Below, in pieces: positions 10,685 to 23,224 of a DNA stretch of 64,000 bases. The stretch is from assembly GCA_963691705.1 (NCBI GenBank), contig OY829541.1:40813661-40877660 (forward strand), written 5' to 3'. This stretch comes from Viola odorata. Its lineage: Eukaryota > Streptophyta > Magnoliopsida > Malpighiales > Violaceae. Made by a program: the position numbers and the translations under genes. The notes under the pieces are model-generated. The model was not told the origin of the DNA. It made no database searches and worked only from the letters and a program-made list of their open reading frames with translations. The number at the start of each line of letters is the position of its first letter. Within the stretch, counting starts at the first letter, position 1.

Positions 10685-12098
10685 ATGCTGCGAACCGAGA
10701 AAGTCGCCCACAAGCTTGCCTCCGGACCACATCCAGTGGACGGATCTGAAAGCCCCGCCGCCTCCAAGTCTCACTCCCTATCTGGTTCCTTCAAAACAAC
10801 CTCTACCCCATCCAACACCAACCAAGATTTTGCCATTCCATAGCCCCCAAACCCTTCTCCACCCTCCGATTCACGAGCCGCGGAGTTCACTCCCGTCGAA
10901 AGCGACGTCGAGATCACCGACTCCATCCCACCAACGTCGACCACAACTAGATGTGGCCGCGTGGTCAAGCTACCACCTGGGTCTACATCTGCTAGCGGCA
11001 AGCCTAGAGTCAAACCCAAGACCAAAAAGACCTCTTCAGCTGCCGCTAGAAAGCTCAGAGTGGAGGCTGCCCTGGATGATTTTCTGGCTCATGATTCAAA
11101 CAATGAAGAAGAGGAGCCTCCGGCTGAACCAGAGGTAGAGGAGGAGCCTCCGGCTGAACCAGAGGTAGAGGAGGAGCCAGAGCAAGCTGATGCCCTGGAA
11201 GAGGGACAGGAGAGAGTAACGAGGCCTGTGGTGAAGAAGGGGAGGAAGAAGCTACGGAAGCAGCGGAGAAAGAAGCCGCTGAGAAAGAGAAGAAGGGAAA
11301 AGAAGTTGCGGCGAAAAAGGGGAAATCGAAAGCTCCAGCCAGAGCGGAGCCACTGGCAGAGCCTGAAATGCTGGTGGATAGAAAGAGGAAGCTACCAACC
11401 TCCAGCAAGGGGAAGGCTTCGACCTCCAAGAAGCCTCGAGGTCAGGATGATACCCCAGCTGTCGAGGGCAAGACGCCGGTTCCTCCTTCTGCCCCTCAAA
11501 CGAACTCCACCCAGGTGACTTCTGACCTTTTTGTCTTGCATTACTGGTTGGTTTTTAATGATAAGCCCTAGATTGATAAATTGCATCTTTTGAACTCCAA
11601 AGGCGTTAGCTCCTGTCCGTGCCTCGATTTGGACTTTTTGACCAAAATGGGGATTGAATCTCGAATCCAAGAGTTAGTTGCCAATATTGGTTGGGAATCA
11701 CTGTTCTTCCTAGAACACCCAACCTTTGTTAAACTCTTGCTCAAGTTCTTTACCACTTTTTGGGTTGCATCTGACCACTTTAAGCCTAAGGGCAAGTTTG
11801 GACCCAACTCTTCTACTCCTGATGTCATCAATTTCAGATTGACAAACAAATGGTCCAAACTGTCCCTCAACGAATTTAATTGCATGCTGAACTTTGTTAA
11901 GCCAAATGAGTTGAATTCTACTGTGTATAAAAATGCTTTGACTGTTATTCCAGCTATTTTTTTATGCAAATTCTGCCTTTCGTGAGCTTACAGATAACCC
12001 TGATGCTGAGTTTAACCCTAAGTCTTCTAAGGCCCATGAATTAGTTGACCCTGCATTGCGTATCCTACATCGATTTTTGGCCCTCACCTTCTCGGGTC
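10685..12098 (+). pseudogene. Athila E ORF3 (ATHILA ORF-1-type protein), interrupted
   Basis: Extra Athila gene downstream of pol, function unknown in plants (sometimes called env-like by position). ATG 10685 opens a Ser/Pro-rich N-terminus. It then has a Lys/Glu-rich low-complexity segment with a 30-bp tandem repeat coding for EEPPAEPEVE twice (about 11113-11172). The conserved domain (GIESRIQELVANIGWESLFF, about 11650-11709) is the one shared with B. It is damaged by TAG at 10841-10843 and 11569, a frameshift near 11235 and another near 11955. At 12098 it is cut by the LTR of Ogre F, at the point where B continues ALTFAARF. Identity to the ATHILA ORF-1 family is from recognition, not a search. 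Confidence 0.75.
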
Positions 12099-14406
12099 TG
12101 TTGCTATCCGATTTTTGACACATTTTTGCACTTTTATTTTGCATTGCATTATTAGTCCATTTAAATCGAAATTCTATCGAGTTTCGATCTTCGGCTATCT
12201 ATTTTAATATTTTGTACCATTTCGTGTCATTTCAATTTTTTTGTATTTTTACTATCTTTCCGTTCGAACTTCTATTGGTCCTGAATAAATTTCCTCGGAC
12301 CGTGGATCGAACGCATTCTTTCTTTAATTGATAATTATCTACTATTATTTTCGTTCGTGTCATCTCATTTTATTTTATCCGATTTACCTTGCTATAGCAT
12401 TTATTTTTCGTTCAAACTTTTAAGGATTCCGAGCGAGTAAATTCAGACCTTAATCAAACTTTTTCTTTATTTACTGATTACTATTTATTTTGTTGCATTT
12501 TATTGCATGTTTTAGTTTTTTTTTTTGGTTCGGGATTTTATTCATTCCTTGTGTTGATAGTTCGAACCGATTAAATAAGTATTAAACATTTTCCAAAGGT
12601 CAACTCATCTTAGCCCTTGATCAAGTGTTGACCTCTTTTTTCTCTTCATCCAATGGATCCAATTTAAGCATGAGGATTCATGCATTTCTTCCCTTCACAG
12701 CACTGCCCAGGCATTTAATGCATATTCCTTTTGCCACTATTCCTAACGCCACCTCATTCCATTTCTACGTTTTGCTGCTAATCTTCATCCACGCCTTGTA
12801 GCAATTTGTCAGCTCTTCCCTCCCTTCATCCCTATAAATACCATGCCAGCAGCAAGCAAGAGAGGCAAGAAGAACAAGAAGGAAAATAAGAGAAACACTG
12901 GTGCTTAGTAGTTCAGTAGCAATCAAGCAAGCAAGTGGCTGCAGCAAGCAAGCAAGTGACGGCAGCAAGCAAGAAAAGCAAGGTGAAATGGGTCTTTCCT
13001 ATTAATTTTCATTTTTATTCTCAAATAGCCAAATAATTACTTAAACTAGCTGTAATCACTATGTTTTTAAGTTAATTTCATGGTCCTTACCTTAATTTAA
13101 TTGTTTATGGGTCTAGTTATTTATTATCCAAATTTTAGTTTAATTAGCTTGTTCTTCATTTGTTGAAATTAATCTTGGTTTCTTGTCTAAATATTACTGT
13201 GGATAGTTGGTTTAAGTTGCTGCTGGCCGGATTTGGTAGGTGGTTTCCTCCTTGGTCGCCGGCCAATGGCGTCGGCTACAGAAGGAGGAAGATGATGAAT
13301 AGTGTTAGGAGAGTGAAGAAAGGTGGTGGGCTTGGCACAAGCCAAGCCCACACGGGAATAAAAGGAGAAAAGAAGGAGTTGTCGCGCCCAAGGAAAATAA
13401 AGGCGCTGGGCCTGCTGTTGGTCCGCGTGAGAAGAGAAGTTATGGGCCGAACATGCCTATGCAGAGGAAGAGAAGGCTTAGCACTATGCGCCAAGGGAGC
13501 AGCCATGCTGCTTCAGCCCACTAGCCTATGGGCTGGGCTAGGCCCAACTGGTGGGGCCCACTCACGACCCAGTGAGTCGGGCCCAAAATTTTCGCCCCGT
13601 CATTTTTTCGTGTTGCCGTCACACTCGTACTATTTTTCGCACTTGTATTGTTTATTTATTTTCATACTCGTACTATTTATTTATTTCGTATGCCTGTATT
13701 ATGTATTTTCTTATATTTTTGCATGTTTATTATTCCGCTCGCGTTTGATCGTCAAAATTAATTATGCCACTTGTGTATAATAATTTTAATGCCGATTGTT
13801 CATATACTCGTACCATTTAACTAATTATTTTTGCATGCTTAAATAATTGTTCTACTTACATTTTATTGCTAAAATTAATTATTTTGTTTGCTTGTGATAA
13901 ATCATTAAATATTTAGTTGTTTATCGATTATTATTTACTCGCACTAATAATCTCGACTTTGTAGGATAAATCAATGAATGCTCTTCCCAAGTAAATGTTT
14001 CTCGCCCTTTTATTTTTATGCTTCTTACACAAATAATCTCATATTCATGAATATTTAAAATTGTTGGAATTTTATTAATCCATTGGGCATGATCACATAA
14101 TTTAGGACTTTTTTGTTTTTCAAGCACCATTTTAAACACCTCTTTCACCGTTAACCTTTTTAGGATGTGACTCGGGTGCCTAACACCTTCCCGAGTCCAT
14201 AATACGACCCCGAACCGTTGTTCTCGGGTTCAGACCCATTTTGCCTTAGCTTTTATTTTTATGCCATGACTTTAGGTTCCCTAAACCTAGAAACAAAAAT
14301 AGGGTGGCGACTTCATTTGTATTATGTGAGATGAGTCTGATTTTATCTCGCATCCAGTCCCAAGCCCGCGTCGCATTAGGAAAAATCCAAAAAGGGGGGT
14401 GCGATA
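12099..14406 (+). mobile_element. Ogre/Tat-type F 5' LTR
   Basis: Starts TGTTGCTATCC and ends GGGGTGCGATA, followed by a primer site. The 2.3-kb LTR matches the LTRs of O and M at both ends (TGTTGCTACCC start, CTAAACCTAGAAACA near the end) and the degraded copy at 18735-20253. Bases just before it (GGGTC) would be the target duplication, but the right end is lost. Open frames inside (for example 13160-13780) are treated as chance. Confidence 0.85.
12833..12840 (+). promoter_or_regulatory. TATA box of F 5' LTR
   Basis: CCTATAAATACC context, conserved at the same place in the F 3' LTR (19651-19658), the O 3' LTR (43663-43670) and, on the minus strand, the M LTR (58229-58238). This conservation makes it the likely core promoter. 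Confidence 0.65.
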
Positions 14407-14409
14407 GTT

Positions 14410-14427
14410 TGGCAACTTCACTAGGGA
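14410..14427 (+). promoter_or_regulatory. Primer binding site of Ogre F
   Basis: TGGCAACTTCACTAGGGA, just after the LTR end; the O copy has TGGCGACTTCACTAGG at 36527. This resembles the tRNA-Arg-type site of Ogre elements. The tRNA identity is from memory of the lineage. Confidence 0.6.
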
Positions 14428-15068
14428 CAGTAGGGTCGAAGCCAGAATTTTTAAGGTGTTTGTTTTTTTTCAATAAATTGCTAAACTTGTTTCATATGAT
14501 TTTTTCCATGATTAATTATTTTTCGTGTGTTTATTTACTTGATAAATTGTCATTTTTTTTCATGTACATGATTAATTTTTTTTCAGGTATTTACTTGCTA
14601 AACTGTTAAATTCTAGTATGTTTTTTTATGCATGTTTATTCATGTATTTATTCGCTTTGATAAATTGTTGTATTTTTATGCATGACTAATGATTTATTAA
14701 TTACTTTGATAAACTGTCATCCATACGCATTCCATGCATAATGCCCTATCACCGGGCCTTCTGCCAAATAGAAATAGGTGGGTACTAGTGAGGCCCTAGG
14801 GCACGTGTCCTGGGTAGTTTTCATGAACCCCGAACTTGGACTCGAACCCCTAAATGGGTGAGCGCCTAGAACTTTTGATGGTTTGTCAGGCAATCACATC
14901 CATTTACTGAGGGACCATTTTTATGGTATCGTCCGGGAACCTTTCAGCTAGTTAGAAATAGCAGGTGTCACCCTAGCATGTGCATCATAATACTCTGCCT
15001 GCATTATTATTTGCTAATATATGGGAATATTCATTCTATCCACAGGACCCATCTTGCTTATTCACTCA
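14428..15068 (+). other. Ogre F 5' untranslated leader
   Basis: Non-coding leader with T-rich repeats of the type TTTACTTGATAAATTG. It includes a segment (about 14740-14995) that is conserved in O (about 36770-37040) and, on the minus strand, at the right edge of the window (63620-63820). That shared block ties the three elements to one family. Confidence 0.7.
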
Positions 15069-16954
15069 ATGACTACACCCACGATGCTTTCGCTTGAAGC
15101 TTACGGAGAATCCAGGTACGAAGATCAAATGATGCGGCTAGATATGTTGGGACCAGGTTTTATTCCTGACATCACAACCAAGGTTAAATTGGAGAAGACA
15201 GGATTTGGTGTAACAGAAATCAAAAGGTTGAGAAATGATTTGACTGAAGACGAAGAAACATAGTTTAGGAGCTGTTATGGGGAGTTTCTGACACTGTTGG
15301 AAATGGAGATCGATTGGGGTTGCATCCGAGCGGCTTTGAGGTTTTGGGACCCTTACTATAGGTGCTTCTCCTTCTACAAAGACGTTGATCTAACTCCTAC
15401 TCTGGAAGAATATGCCACCCTGCTAGACTTTCCCGCCTTAATAGCAACCATATATCAGAATGTGTGCTTGGACTCTACCAGTGTCAAAGTAAGGATAGAC
15501 AAGTGTTTGGGAATTGCCACTCGTGTCAGGGAGGGAGAGTACATATGGTGCTGGTCAGACATCGAAAAGAGATATTATTCGTCTCAAGGAGAGAGACGTC
15601 TAAAAATTCTAGCTTTTGCTGTGATAGGACTCGTCTTATTTCCCAAGATGAAAAATAACATCGATCATGAAGCGGCCAATGTGTTTTATGAAATAGAGAC
15701 GAATAATATCAACCCTACAACGACTATCTTGGTAGAAACCTTCCGTTCTTTGGATCTTTGCAGAAGGACTGGGAAGGGAAAATTCCTTTGTTGCGCTCAA
15801 CTTTTGACAGTATGGTTGATCAGTCATTTTAAGCAGATACTAGAACAATCTCTATTCTCCAGAAGCTATATGGGCCCGAGTCCTTTGAGAAAGGTCATTA
15901 GAAAGATAGGCCCAGAGGTAGACACTGACACATGGAAACTGGAGGATAAGGGTATTTAGGTTCACAGATTTTTACATCTTTCTGAGGAAGACTATGAATG
16001 GCATGCTAGATGGTTGGGAGCGGTTAATCCCATAATAAGTTGCGACTTTTTAATGTGGGTCTCCTTGATTGGACCAAGGGGGTGCGTGCCTTATAACCCC
16101 GCTCTTGTCTTAAGGCAATTCTGCATTGTGCCAATTGTCCCTGCAACCTTCGGTATGCCAGATTCAGATCCACCACATGCAGCAGACATCCAACGTTTTC
16201 CTCAGTATGCACTTGATTGGAAGAACCCATTCTGTCTCAAAGGACATTACGTCCCTGCTCAGCCAACAGGGGAGTACGTGCGATGGAGGAGAAACAGAGC
16301 CAATGTAACTGTCCTACCTTATCTCGAAAATAGGAGGCCGATGGAAGAAGAGGGAGAATTCCATATCAGTGAAGAAGCTAATTATGTGGTCTACGCCAGT
16401 TAACAAAGCAATTGAGGATCATGAAGGAAGAACGAGACCAACTAGCATTAGAGAAAGAGAATTGGATGGCCGAAAAGATGGGTTTGGAACTTAAAATACA
16501 TGAGTTGGAACAACGCCACGAGTACAATGTTCAAATGAACCTGATAAACCAGCAAATGTACCATGATGATTTTGAGAGGAGGATGGATAGAGAAATCAGT
16601 AAGAGAAAAGCATCAAGTGCTTTGATCAGAGAAAGGGACGCAACCATCAGATATCTAACCGCTCATGCGATCGGAATAGATGGAAGCCAAGCCTTGCAGA
16701 TTCACATAGTAGTTCTGGAAGCTGAGATAGAGAAGCAAAAAAATGAGATCGCTCTAATGGAACAGATAGAGAAGGAACTACGTCAACAGTCGAGTCTTGA
16801 AGTGATGAAATTTAGAAGTGAGATCCAAGACTTGCATGAACAATTAGCAAATGAGAGGATGACATCAGAGTTCTGGATTAAATCTTACCAAGAACTAAAG
16901 ACGTATGTCCCTAAAAATGGGCCACCTGCCAGCACTACGTTTTACCCCATGTGA
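15069..16954 (+). pseudogene. Ogre/Tat ORF1 (DUF7745-like, coiled-coil tail)
   Basis: Extra gene upstream of gag, characteristic of Ogre/Tat elements; function unknown. The N-terminal part (15069-16400) includes AALRFWDPYYRCF, LTPTLEEYATLLDFP and a NINPTTTILVETFRSLDLCRR block, which I recognise as the plant DUF7745-like domain. A C-terminal 180-residue stretch (16397-16954) is rich in Glu, Lys and Gln with heptad character, so a coiled coil is likely. Stops at 15261 (TAG) and 15957 (TAG) and a one-base shift near 16398-16402 break it. A fragment of the same gene survives in O (37121-37475). Confidence 0.75.
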
Positions 16955-17466
16955 TGAGGAACCTACCTAGAAGTCTCTAGCCTGTAGCCTTTAAGGATAA
17001 CTGTAATAACTAATAAGGATGATTGTATAAAGCTAGTAGGACCTAGACTGCTCTAGGCCACCGTTTTGTAACAATAATGGTTGCTTGAATGTACAAGCTG
17101 GGGCTTGACAAGAATGTAGAATATAATAAAATCATGTGTAAATTTGTGTGAAACTCCAAGATAACGTTAGTTTCTCTTGACGATATGAGTAGCCATTTCC
17201 TATAACCAAATAACTGTCGCTTTATGAAGTGAACACGGACCTCTATTTACATCAAGCTCGCCAGTCCAAAGATACCATCATTCTAGAAGTATCAAGTGAA
17301 AGCCTGATGAGTGATCAAAGAGTGAATAAGCAGGGTGAAGGCCTCAGAATAACATTTTAGATGCATACTAATCATTTTTTTTGTTATATTTTTCAGGATA
17401 AAAATAGCTCCTAAAAAACAAACTATTCCCTACAAGCTCCACGCCACCAGACTTCGAGCACGAAAG
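16955..17466 (+). other. Spacer between F ORF1 and gag
   Basis: About 0.5 kb without an open frame of note. It lies where Ogre elements have an ORF1-gag spacer. No regulatory motif recognised. Confidence 0.5.
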
Positions 17467-18734
17467 ATGGAAGAGTATAGTAAAATGGAAGAAACATTTA
17501 AAGCAAAGATAGCTGAGTTAGTGGAACAAGTTCGGATGACCACAAAAAGAGCTGAGCAAGCCGAAAATGAGCGGGATGAGATGACAAGTATTGTAGTACA
17601 TGGCTTTTATCCTATTTCATCTCAAACAGCTAGGCCATCCTCTTTATCTATTTTTGGTGGTTCTTCCATGCCCCCATCATTTACGAGTGAAGGAATTCAA
17701 TGGAGTTGGCAGTCACCGTTCCTTAATTCCAACCCCCTTCAATCTGTCACATCAGCTATCCCGGGTACTATTGTTGCTATCGGACAAGACGATAGCTGTT
17801 TTGGTTCCGACAAAGATAAGGTTCGACCAGAGCCCCAGAATGTATTACTATCACAGGGCCAGTCTACCCAAGTCAAAATTCCCATACCATCAGGAATTCA
17901 GCCTCCGGGTAACACCCAGGTACAACCACTAGTTTCTGGACCATCAGCTATTAATTATGGTACTGTTAAGGTAGAAGTACCAAGTATTAACCGATTGAGC
18001 CTACTAGAAGAAAGATTGAGGGCTGTAGAAGGAGCTGACATATGCATGGTTCCCGGGATAGCTATGCCACCAAAGTTCAAAATCCCAGAATTTGAGAAGT
18101 ATACAGGGATTGAGTGCCCCAAGACCCACCTTAAGGTCTATTGCAATAAAATGGCAGAAGTGATACAGAATGAGCCCTTATTAATCCATTTGTTTAGAGA
18201 AAGTTTGACCAAACATGCCCTGACCTAGTATATGAGTCTAGATAGAACAAAAATCAAAACTTAGAGAGACCTGTCTGATGCCTTTTTCAAACAATACAAG
18301 TTTAATATAGAGGTGGCTCCAGACCGTTCTGACTTACAAAACCTTGAGAAGAGAGCTGATGAGTCAGTGAAGGTTTACGCCCAAAGATGGAGAGAACTTA
18401 CTGCCAGAATATCCCTACCTTTAAGTGACAAAGAGTTTATATCCATCTTTGTAAATACTTTTAAGGCCCCGTACTACACTTACCTCATTAGCAACTCCTC
18501 CAATAGTTTTTCCGACATTGTCCAGGTAGCGGAAAGAGTCGAGCAAGAAATCAAGTCTGGAAGGATTGTCGTATCAGAGGTAACACAAAAAAGAACACTT
18601 CCTCCGAAGAAAGATGTTGGATTCATATCTCGCTAACCAAGTTACAGACCATCGTATTTTCCACCACCACCATACCTCCCTCCATCACCATACCAACCTA
18701 CTTTTTTCCCTCCTCCACACACTAATAGCCCGCT
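17467..18734 (+). pseudogene. Ogre F gag, 3'-truncated
   Basis: Capsid-type protein. It starts with a short coiled coil (residues 1-40), then a Ser/Pro/Gln-rich linker. The retrotransposon gag core follows from about 18000 (MPPKFKIPEFEKYTG, then LQNLEKRADESVKVYAQRW). The ATG at 17467 gives the longest frame. In-frame TAG stops at 18226 and 18262 fall where the family has Trp, and a TAA lies at 18634. The reading changes to LTR-like sequence near 18735, so zinc knuckle, protease, RT, RNase H and integrase are absent. The deletion joins gag to the truncated 3' LTR. Confidence 0.8.
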
Positions 18735-19650
18735 TTCGTCAAATTTCAATCGATTTTTAATCATGGACTATTTGTTTAATATTTCACGTCATTTCACGTC
18801 TTTTTAGTTTTTCGTATTTTTGACTAAACCGTACTTTCGGTTTTCGTCAACACATTTATGTATTTTTGCGTTTATCGCATTTAATAGCTTATCTAGGTCA
18901 AATCGTTGTCGATCCTTGGTCCTAGGCTAGTTTGTTTAATATTCCGTGCCATTTCGTGTTTTTTTATTTTTTTCGTAGTTTTGACTGTCTTTTCGTTCGA
19001 ACTTCTTTCGGTCGCTAGTAAGTTTCCTCGGACCGTGGGTCGAACGCGTTATTTCTTTAGTTGATAATTACCTACTATTTTTCTCTTCCACGCCATCTCG
19101 TTTGGTTTTGTTCAATTTTTACCGTAAGGGCATTTATTTTGCGTCCGAACTTTAAACATTTCCGGAAGAGAAAATAAATACGTCAAACCAAGTTTCTGCG
19201 TTATTCACTGTCTACTATTTATTTTGTCTTATTTTTCTACACCTTTTAGTCCTTTCGGTTCGGATTTATTTTCATTTTTCAAGCGAGTCCGTAGCTCGAA
19301 CCGAAAATATCCCGTTCGTGCCACGATTAATATGCATTAATGCATAAATTGCACAACCCGGAATTGAATCAACCCCGGAATCAAATCACAAATCCGGAAT
19401 CAAAATCACGGCCCGAAATTGAATCAAAACCCAATCCGGCCATTCCCAATCCAGCCCCTCATCTTTTTTCAACACTTACCTTCACCAATTAAAGCCATTT
19501 AATTTCTTCATCATCACCCGACCAACTGACTGCAAATGATCATAACGAACCTCCCATCGCCGGAATTCTCACACTCACTCGCCTTTGGTCCTCACGCCCG
19601 CGACGCCCACTCTTGCCTTGGTCTCCATGTCCACTCGCGACTGCCTTGCC

Positions 19651-19658
19651 TATAAATA
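19651..19658 (+). promoter_or_regulatory. TATA box of F 3' LTR
   Basis: TATAAATA at the position homologous to 12833-12840. Confidence 0.55.
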
Positions 19659-19753
19659 CAGACCTTCAAGCAACAAGAAAAAATGGACCTAATTTTACTC
19701 TCACTCTCCATTTCTTGCACTACCTTCTTGGCATTTTGCTCTCCCGGCTAGGT

Positions 19754-19755
<2 letters not shown>

Positions 19756-19789
<34 letters not shown>
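19756..19789 (+). repeat. (CT)n microsatellite
   Basis: Seventeen CT units inside the F 3' LTR, downstream of its TATA box. The F 5' LTR has no such run at the matching place, so it expanded after insertion. Confidence 0.95.
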
Positions 19790-19790
<1 letters not shown>

Positions 19791-20307
19791 ACTCTTTTCT
19801 TTTGAATTTTCGTTTATGGTCTTAATGCATGAATAAATTTCTAAAACTTGCCTCACATGCTTAGTTTTCATGCCAATCTCATTTTCCTTGCTTCAATTTG
19901 ATTGTATGATGTCTTGACTAATTAATAGCCATATATGCATGTTAAATAGCTTGTTATTCCATGTAAAAAAATGCCATTGTTCTTGTCCAAATTTGCTTGT
20001 TGTTTTCATTGCCTTGAATTGTTGTTGTGCTGCTGATTTTATTTGGGTTGGTTGGGTTCTGTTTTATTGCTTTGGTTTCACCTTGGTCGCCGACCATGGA
20101 GTCTGCGATGTGAAAAGAAAGAAAGGGAAGAAGAAGAGGTAAGGCGGGAAAGGAAAAAGGAAGTTCATGGGCTTGATTTTGTCACAAGCCCATCTTGGTT
20201 TTGATGGAAAGGAAAAATGAAAGTTGGGTTTGATTTCATCCCAGCTTGATTTTGTGCATGGTGAATTGTAGTATTTATTTTTGTTGGTTTCGGCAACCAT
20301 CAAATTT

Positions 20308-20325
20308 TGGCGTCGTTGCCGGGGA
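20308..20325 (+). promoter_or_regulatory. Primer binding site of G copy 1
   Basis: TGGCGTCGTTGCCGGGGA, one mismatch from the tRNA-Asp-type Athila site. Confidence 0.8.
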
Positions 20326-20358
20326 TTTCAATCGGTACTAATTTAATTTCTTTGTTTT

Positions 20359-21587
20359 ATGACCAGATCTTCTCACTCATAATTACTTCCATACAACCCA
20401 GAGTTAACAAGAATAGAAACGCAGTACAGAAAACAACGGGTAGAAAGACAGAGAGTTGTTTCTGCAGAACCAGAATTGGAAGACAGTTCTTCCCAGACAC
20501 CACAACTTGACTCTTTCCCAAACCTAGGAGAGAGCACATCTGCACTTAGATGGCTGGAGCAATAGTGGTATGGTTAAAATCCATAGACAATAAAATAAAT
20601 AACCTACATATTCGTGTCTCTTCTATTGTAGATCAGATGCAACAACTCTCATATGGAGCGCCTGACTTCCAATCACACCCTTGGGCGAATGCCTACAACT
20701 ACAATCAAGGATGAGAGTATCCCCAAAATTTCAACTGGACTCTACAACAGCCACCACAAGCACAACAGCCCCTGCAGATCACTGGCGTTCCGATTGAAGA
20801 GACACTCAAACAGTGTATGCAAGCTACTCAAGCTAGCATTTCATGTATTACGCAATCCACTTAAGCTAGCATAGCTGCTATGCAGAAAGAGATGGGACAA
20901 ATGCAACTAGCATTAACCAACCAGAATCAGGCAGGACGGTTGCCATCAACTTCTGTGGACAACAAGATACATAATGTTAGTGCAATGACATTAAGAAGCG
21001 GGACTGAAATTTCAAACATAACAGACTCTTTCCCAGGCCTGGGAAAGGGGCCAGAAGCGGTTCCACCATCGGCTGAGTTTGAACCAGAAGCTGAAGTTGT
21101 GATTGAAAATCCAATCAAGACTGATCCCATTCCAGAAATGCAGGTAAAGAAGGAACAACAGGTAATACTTCCTCCCTTTCCAGTCAGGTCTGAAAAGGCC
21201 AAGAAGGAAAGAGAAGAAAAAGCTATTTTGGACATTTTTCATAAAGTTGCAATTAATATTCCTTTGCTTGATATGATTGCTCAAGTACCAAAATATGCTA
21301 ATTTTCTCAAAGAGTTGTGTACTAATAAAAAGAAACTTGCAGGTGTGGAGAGGATAAACTTGAATGAGAATGTGTCTGCGATTTTCCAAAAGAAATTACC
21401 TAACAAGTGCAGGGATGGAGGCACCTTCGTCATACCTTGCAAGATTGGGGACCAGACCATTGAGAAGGCGTTGTGCGATCTAGGCGCGGGGATAAACGTC
21501 ATGTCACTAACTATTTTTAAATCTCTCAACATAGGGGAATTGAAAGACACTAAAGTTATTATTACATTAGCCGATTGGTCGATGTAA
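20359..21587 (+). pseudogene. Athila G copy 1 gag and partial protease
   Basis: ATG 20359 begins MTRSSHS, the gag N-terminus, with a TAA at 20380 where copy 2 has GAA. Frame is lost in the middle (about 20540-20880). The frame 20880-21587 carries the gag C-terminus (NVSAMTLRSGTEIS) and the first half of a retropepsin with active-site DLGAGINVM (about 21478-21504). It ends at ADWSM, where B continues further into the protease. The aspartic protease would cleave Gag-Pol in an intact element; here the second half of the enzyme is absent. Confidence 0.8.
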
Positions 21588-21962
21588 TAACCTTTCTATG
21601 ATTGTCTCTGATTTCTATAGCCTTTCTATGAAAATTATTTTAAAAATACCTAGGTCAATGATCAATTGAATGAATCATGGTTTGATTAGAGTCTTTACCG
21701 GGAATTGCTTGTCGCTTGAGTTTAATCAATCTTCATTTGTTTACTATTTTCGTTTCTTTTATTTGTTTAATTAATTGCAATACGAACAACGCCTTTATTG
21801 GTGTTTACCACGGTTACGAATATTGGTCATTAAATCAGGAATTAATTTAGTCGTGAAATCTCTGTGGAACGATCTCTTTTTACCACTTGCTGCAGTTTAA
21901 TTCAATTTGTGCATGGTGAATTGTAGTATTTATTTTTGTTGGTTTCGGCAACCATCAAATTT

Positions 21963-21980
21963 TGGCGCCGTTGCCGGGGA
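21963..21980 (+). promoter_or_regulatory. Primer binding site of G copy 2
   Basis: TGGCGCCGTTGCCGGGGA, an exact tRNA-Asp-type Athila site, six bases after the LTR end. Confidence 0.85.
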
Positions 21981-22013
21981 TTTCAAACGGTACTAATTTA
22001 ATTTCTTTGTTTT

Positions 22014-23224
22014 ATGACCAGATCTTCTCACTCAGAATTACTTCCATACAACCCAGAGTTAACAAGAACAAAAACGCAGTACAGAAAATAGTGGGTAGAA
22101 AGACAGAGAGTTGTTTCTGCAGAACCAGAATTGGAAGACAGTTGTTCCTAGACACCACAACTTGACTCTTTCCCAGACCTGGGAGAGAGCACATCTGCAC
22201 TTAGATGGCTGGAGCAATAGAGGTATGGTTAAAATCCATAGACAATAAAATAAATAACCTACATATTTGTGTCTCTTTTGTTGTAGATCAGATGCAACAA
22301 CTCTCATATATAGCGCCTGGCTTCCAATCACACCCTTGGGCGAATGCCCACAACTACAATCAAGAATGAGAGTATCCCCCAAATTTCAACTAGACTCCAC
22401 AACAGCCCCTGCAGATCACTGGTGTTCCGATTGAAGAGACACTCAAACAGCGTATGCAAGCTACTCAAGCTAGCATTTCATGTATTACGCAATCCACTCA
22501 AGCTAGCATAGTTGCTATACAGAAAGAGATGGGACAGATGCAACTAACATTAACCAACCAGAATCAGGCAGGACGGTTGCCATCAACTTCTGTGGACAAC
22601 AAGATACATAATGTTAGTGCAATGACATTAAGGAGCGGGACTGAAATTTCAAACATAACAGACTCTTTCCTAGGCCTGGGAAAGGGGCCAAAAGCGGTTC
22701 CACCATCAGCTGAGTTTGAACCAGAAGCTGAAGTTGTGATTGAAAATCCAATCAAGACTGATCCCATTCTAGAAATGCAGGTAAAGAAGGAACAACAGGT
22801 AATACTTCCTCCCTTTCCAGTCAGGTCTGAAAAGGCCAAGAAGGAAAGAGAAGAAAAAGCTATTTTGGACATTTTCTGGAAAGTTGCAATTAATATTCCT
22901 TTGCTTGATATGATTGCTCAAGTTCCAAAATATGCTAATTTTCTCAAAGAGTTGTGTACTAATAAAAAGAAACTTGCAGGTGTGGAGAGGATAAACTTGA
23001 ATGAGAATGTGTCTGCTATTTTCCAAAAGAAATTACCTAACAAGTGCAGGGATGGAGGCACCTTCGTCATACCTTGCAAGATTGGGGACCAAACCGTTGA
23101 GAAGGCGTTGTGCGATCTAGGCGCGGGGATAAACGTCATGCCACTAACTATTTTTAAATCTCTCAACATAGGGGAATTGAAAGACACTAAAGTTGTTATT
23201 ACATTAGCTGATAGGTCGATGTAA
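22014..23224 (+). pseudogene. Athila G copy 2 gag and partial protease
   Basis: Same layout as copy 1. The gag N-terminus is interrupted by TAG in the codon after AQYRK-type sequence near 22085, where copy 1 reads CAA. The longest frame, 22454-23224, adds residues upstream that copy 1 has out of frame, then gag C-terminus and DLGAGINVM protease half. Over the 236 shared residues I count 10 amino-acid differences from copy 1, so the duplication is fairly recent. Confidence 0.8.

Larger units (their letters stand above)
18735..20253 (+). mobile_element. Ogre F 3' LTR, truncated at both ends
   Basis: It matches the F 5' LTR from about base 80 onward (for example the TTTCCTCGGACCGTGG block at 19022 versus 12290) and stops near the point equivalent to about 13330. 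It lacks the TGTTGC start and the TGCGAC end, and runs straight into element G. Confidence 0.7.
20254..21957 (+). mobile_element. Athila G, tandem copy 1
   Basis: Contains the last bases of an LTR (to 20302), a primer site, gag N-terminal and C-terminal pieces, half a protease, and the 3' part of an LTR (about 21594-21957). It is repeated as copy 2 with an offset of 1655 bp. The central gag and everything from mid-protease to mid-LTR are missing from both copies at the same points, so the deletions pre-date the duplication. Confidence 0.8.

Noticed and set aside
13160..13780. 206-codon frame in the F 5' LTR
   Set aside because: Lies wholly inside LTR sequence downstream of the TATA box, and the homologous region of the other LTRs is not open.
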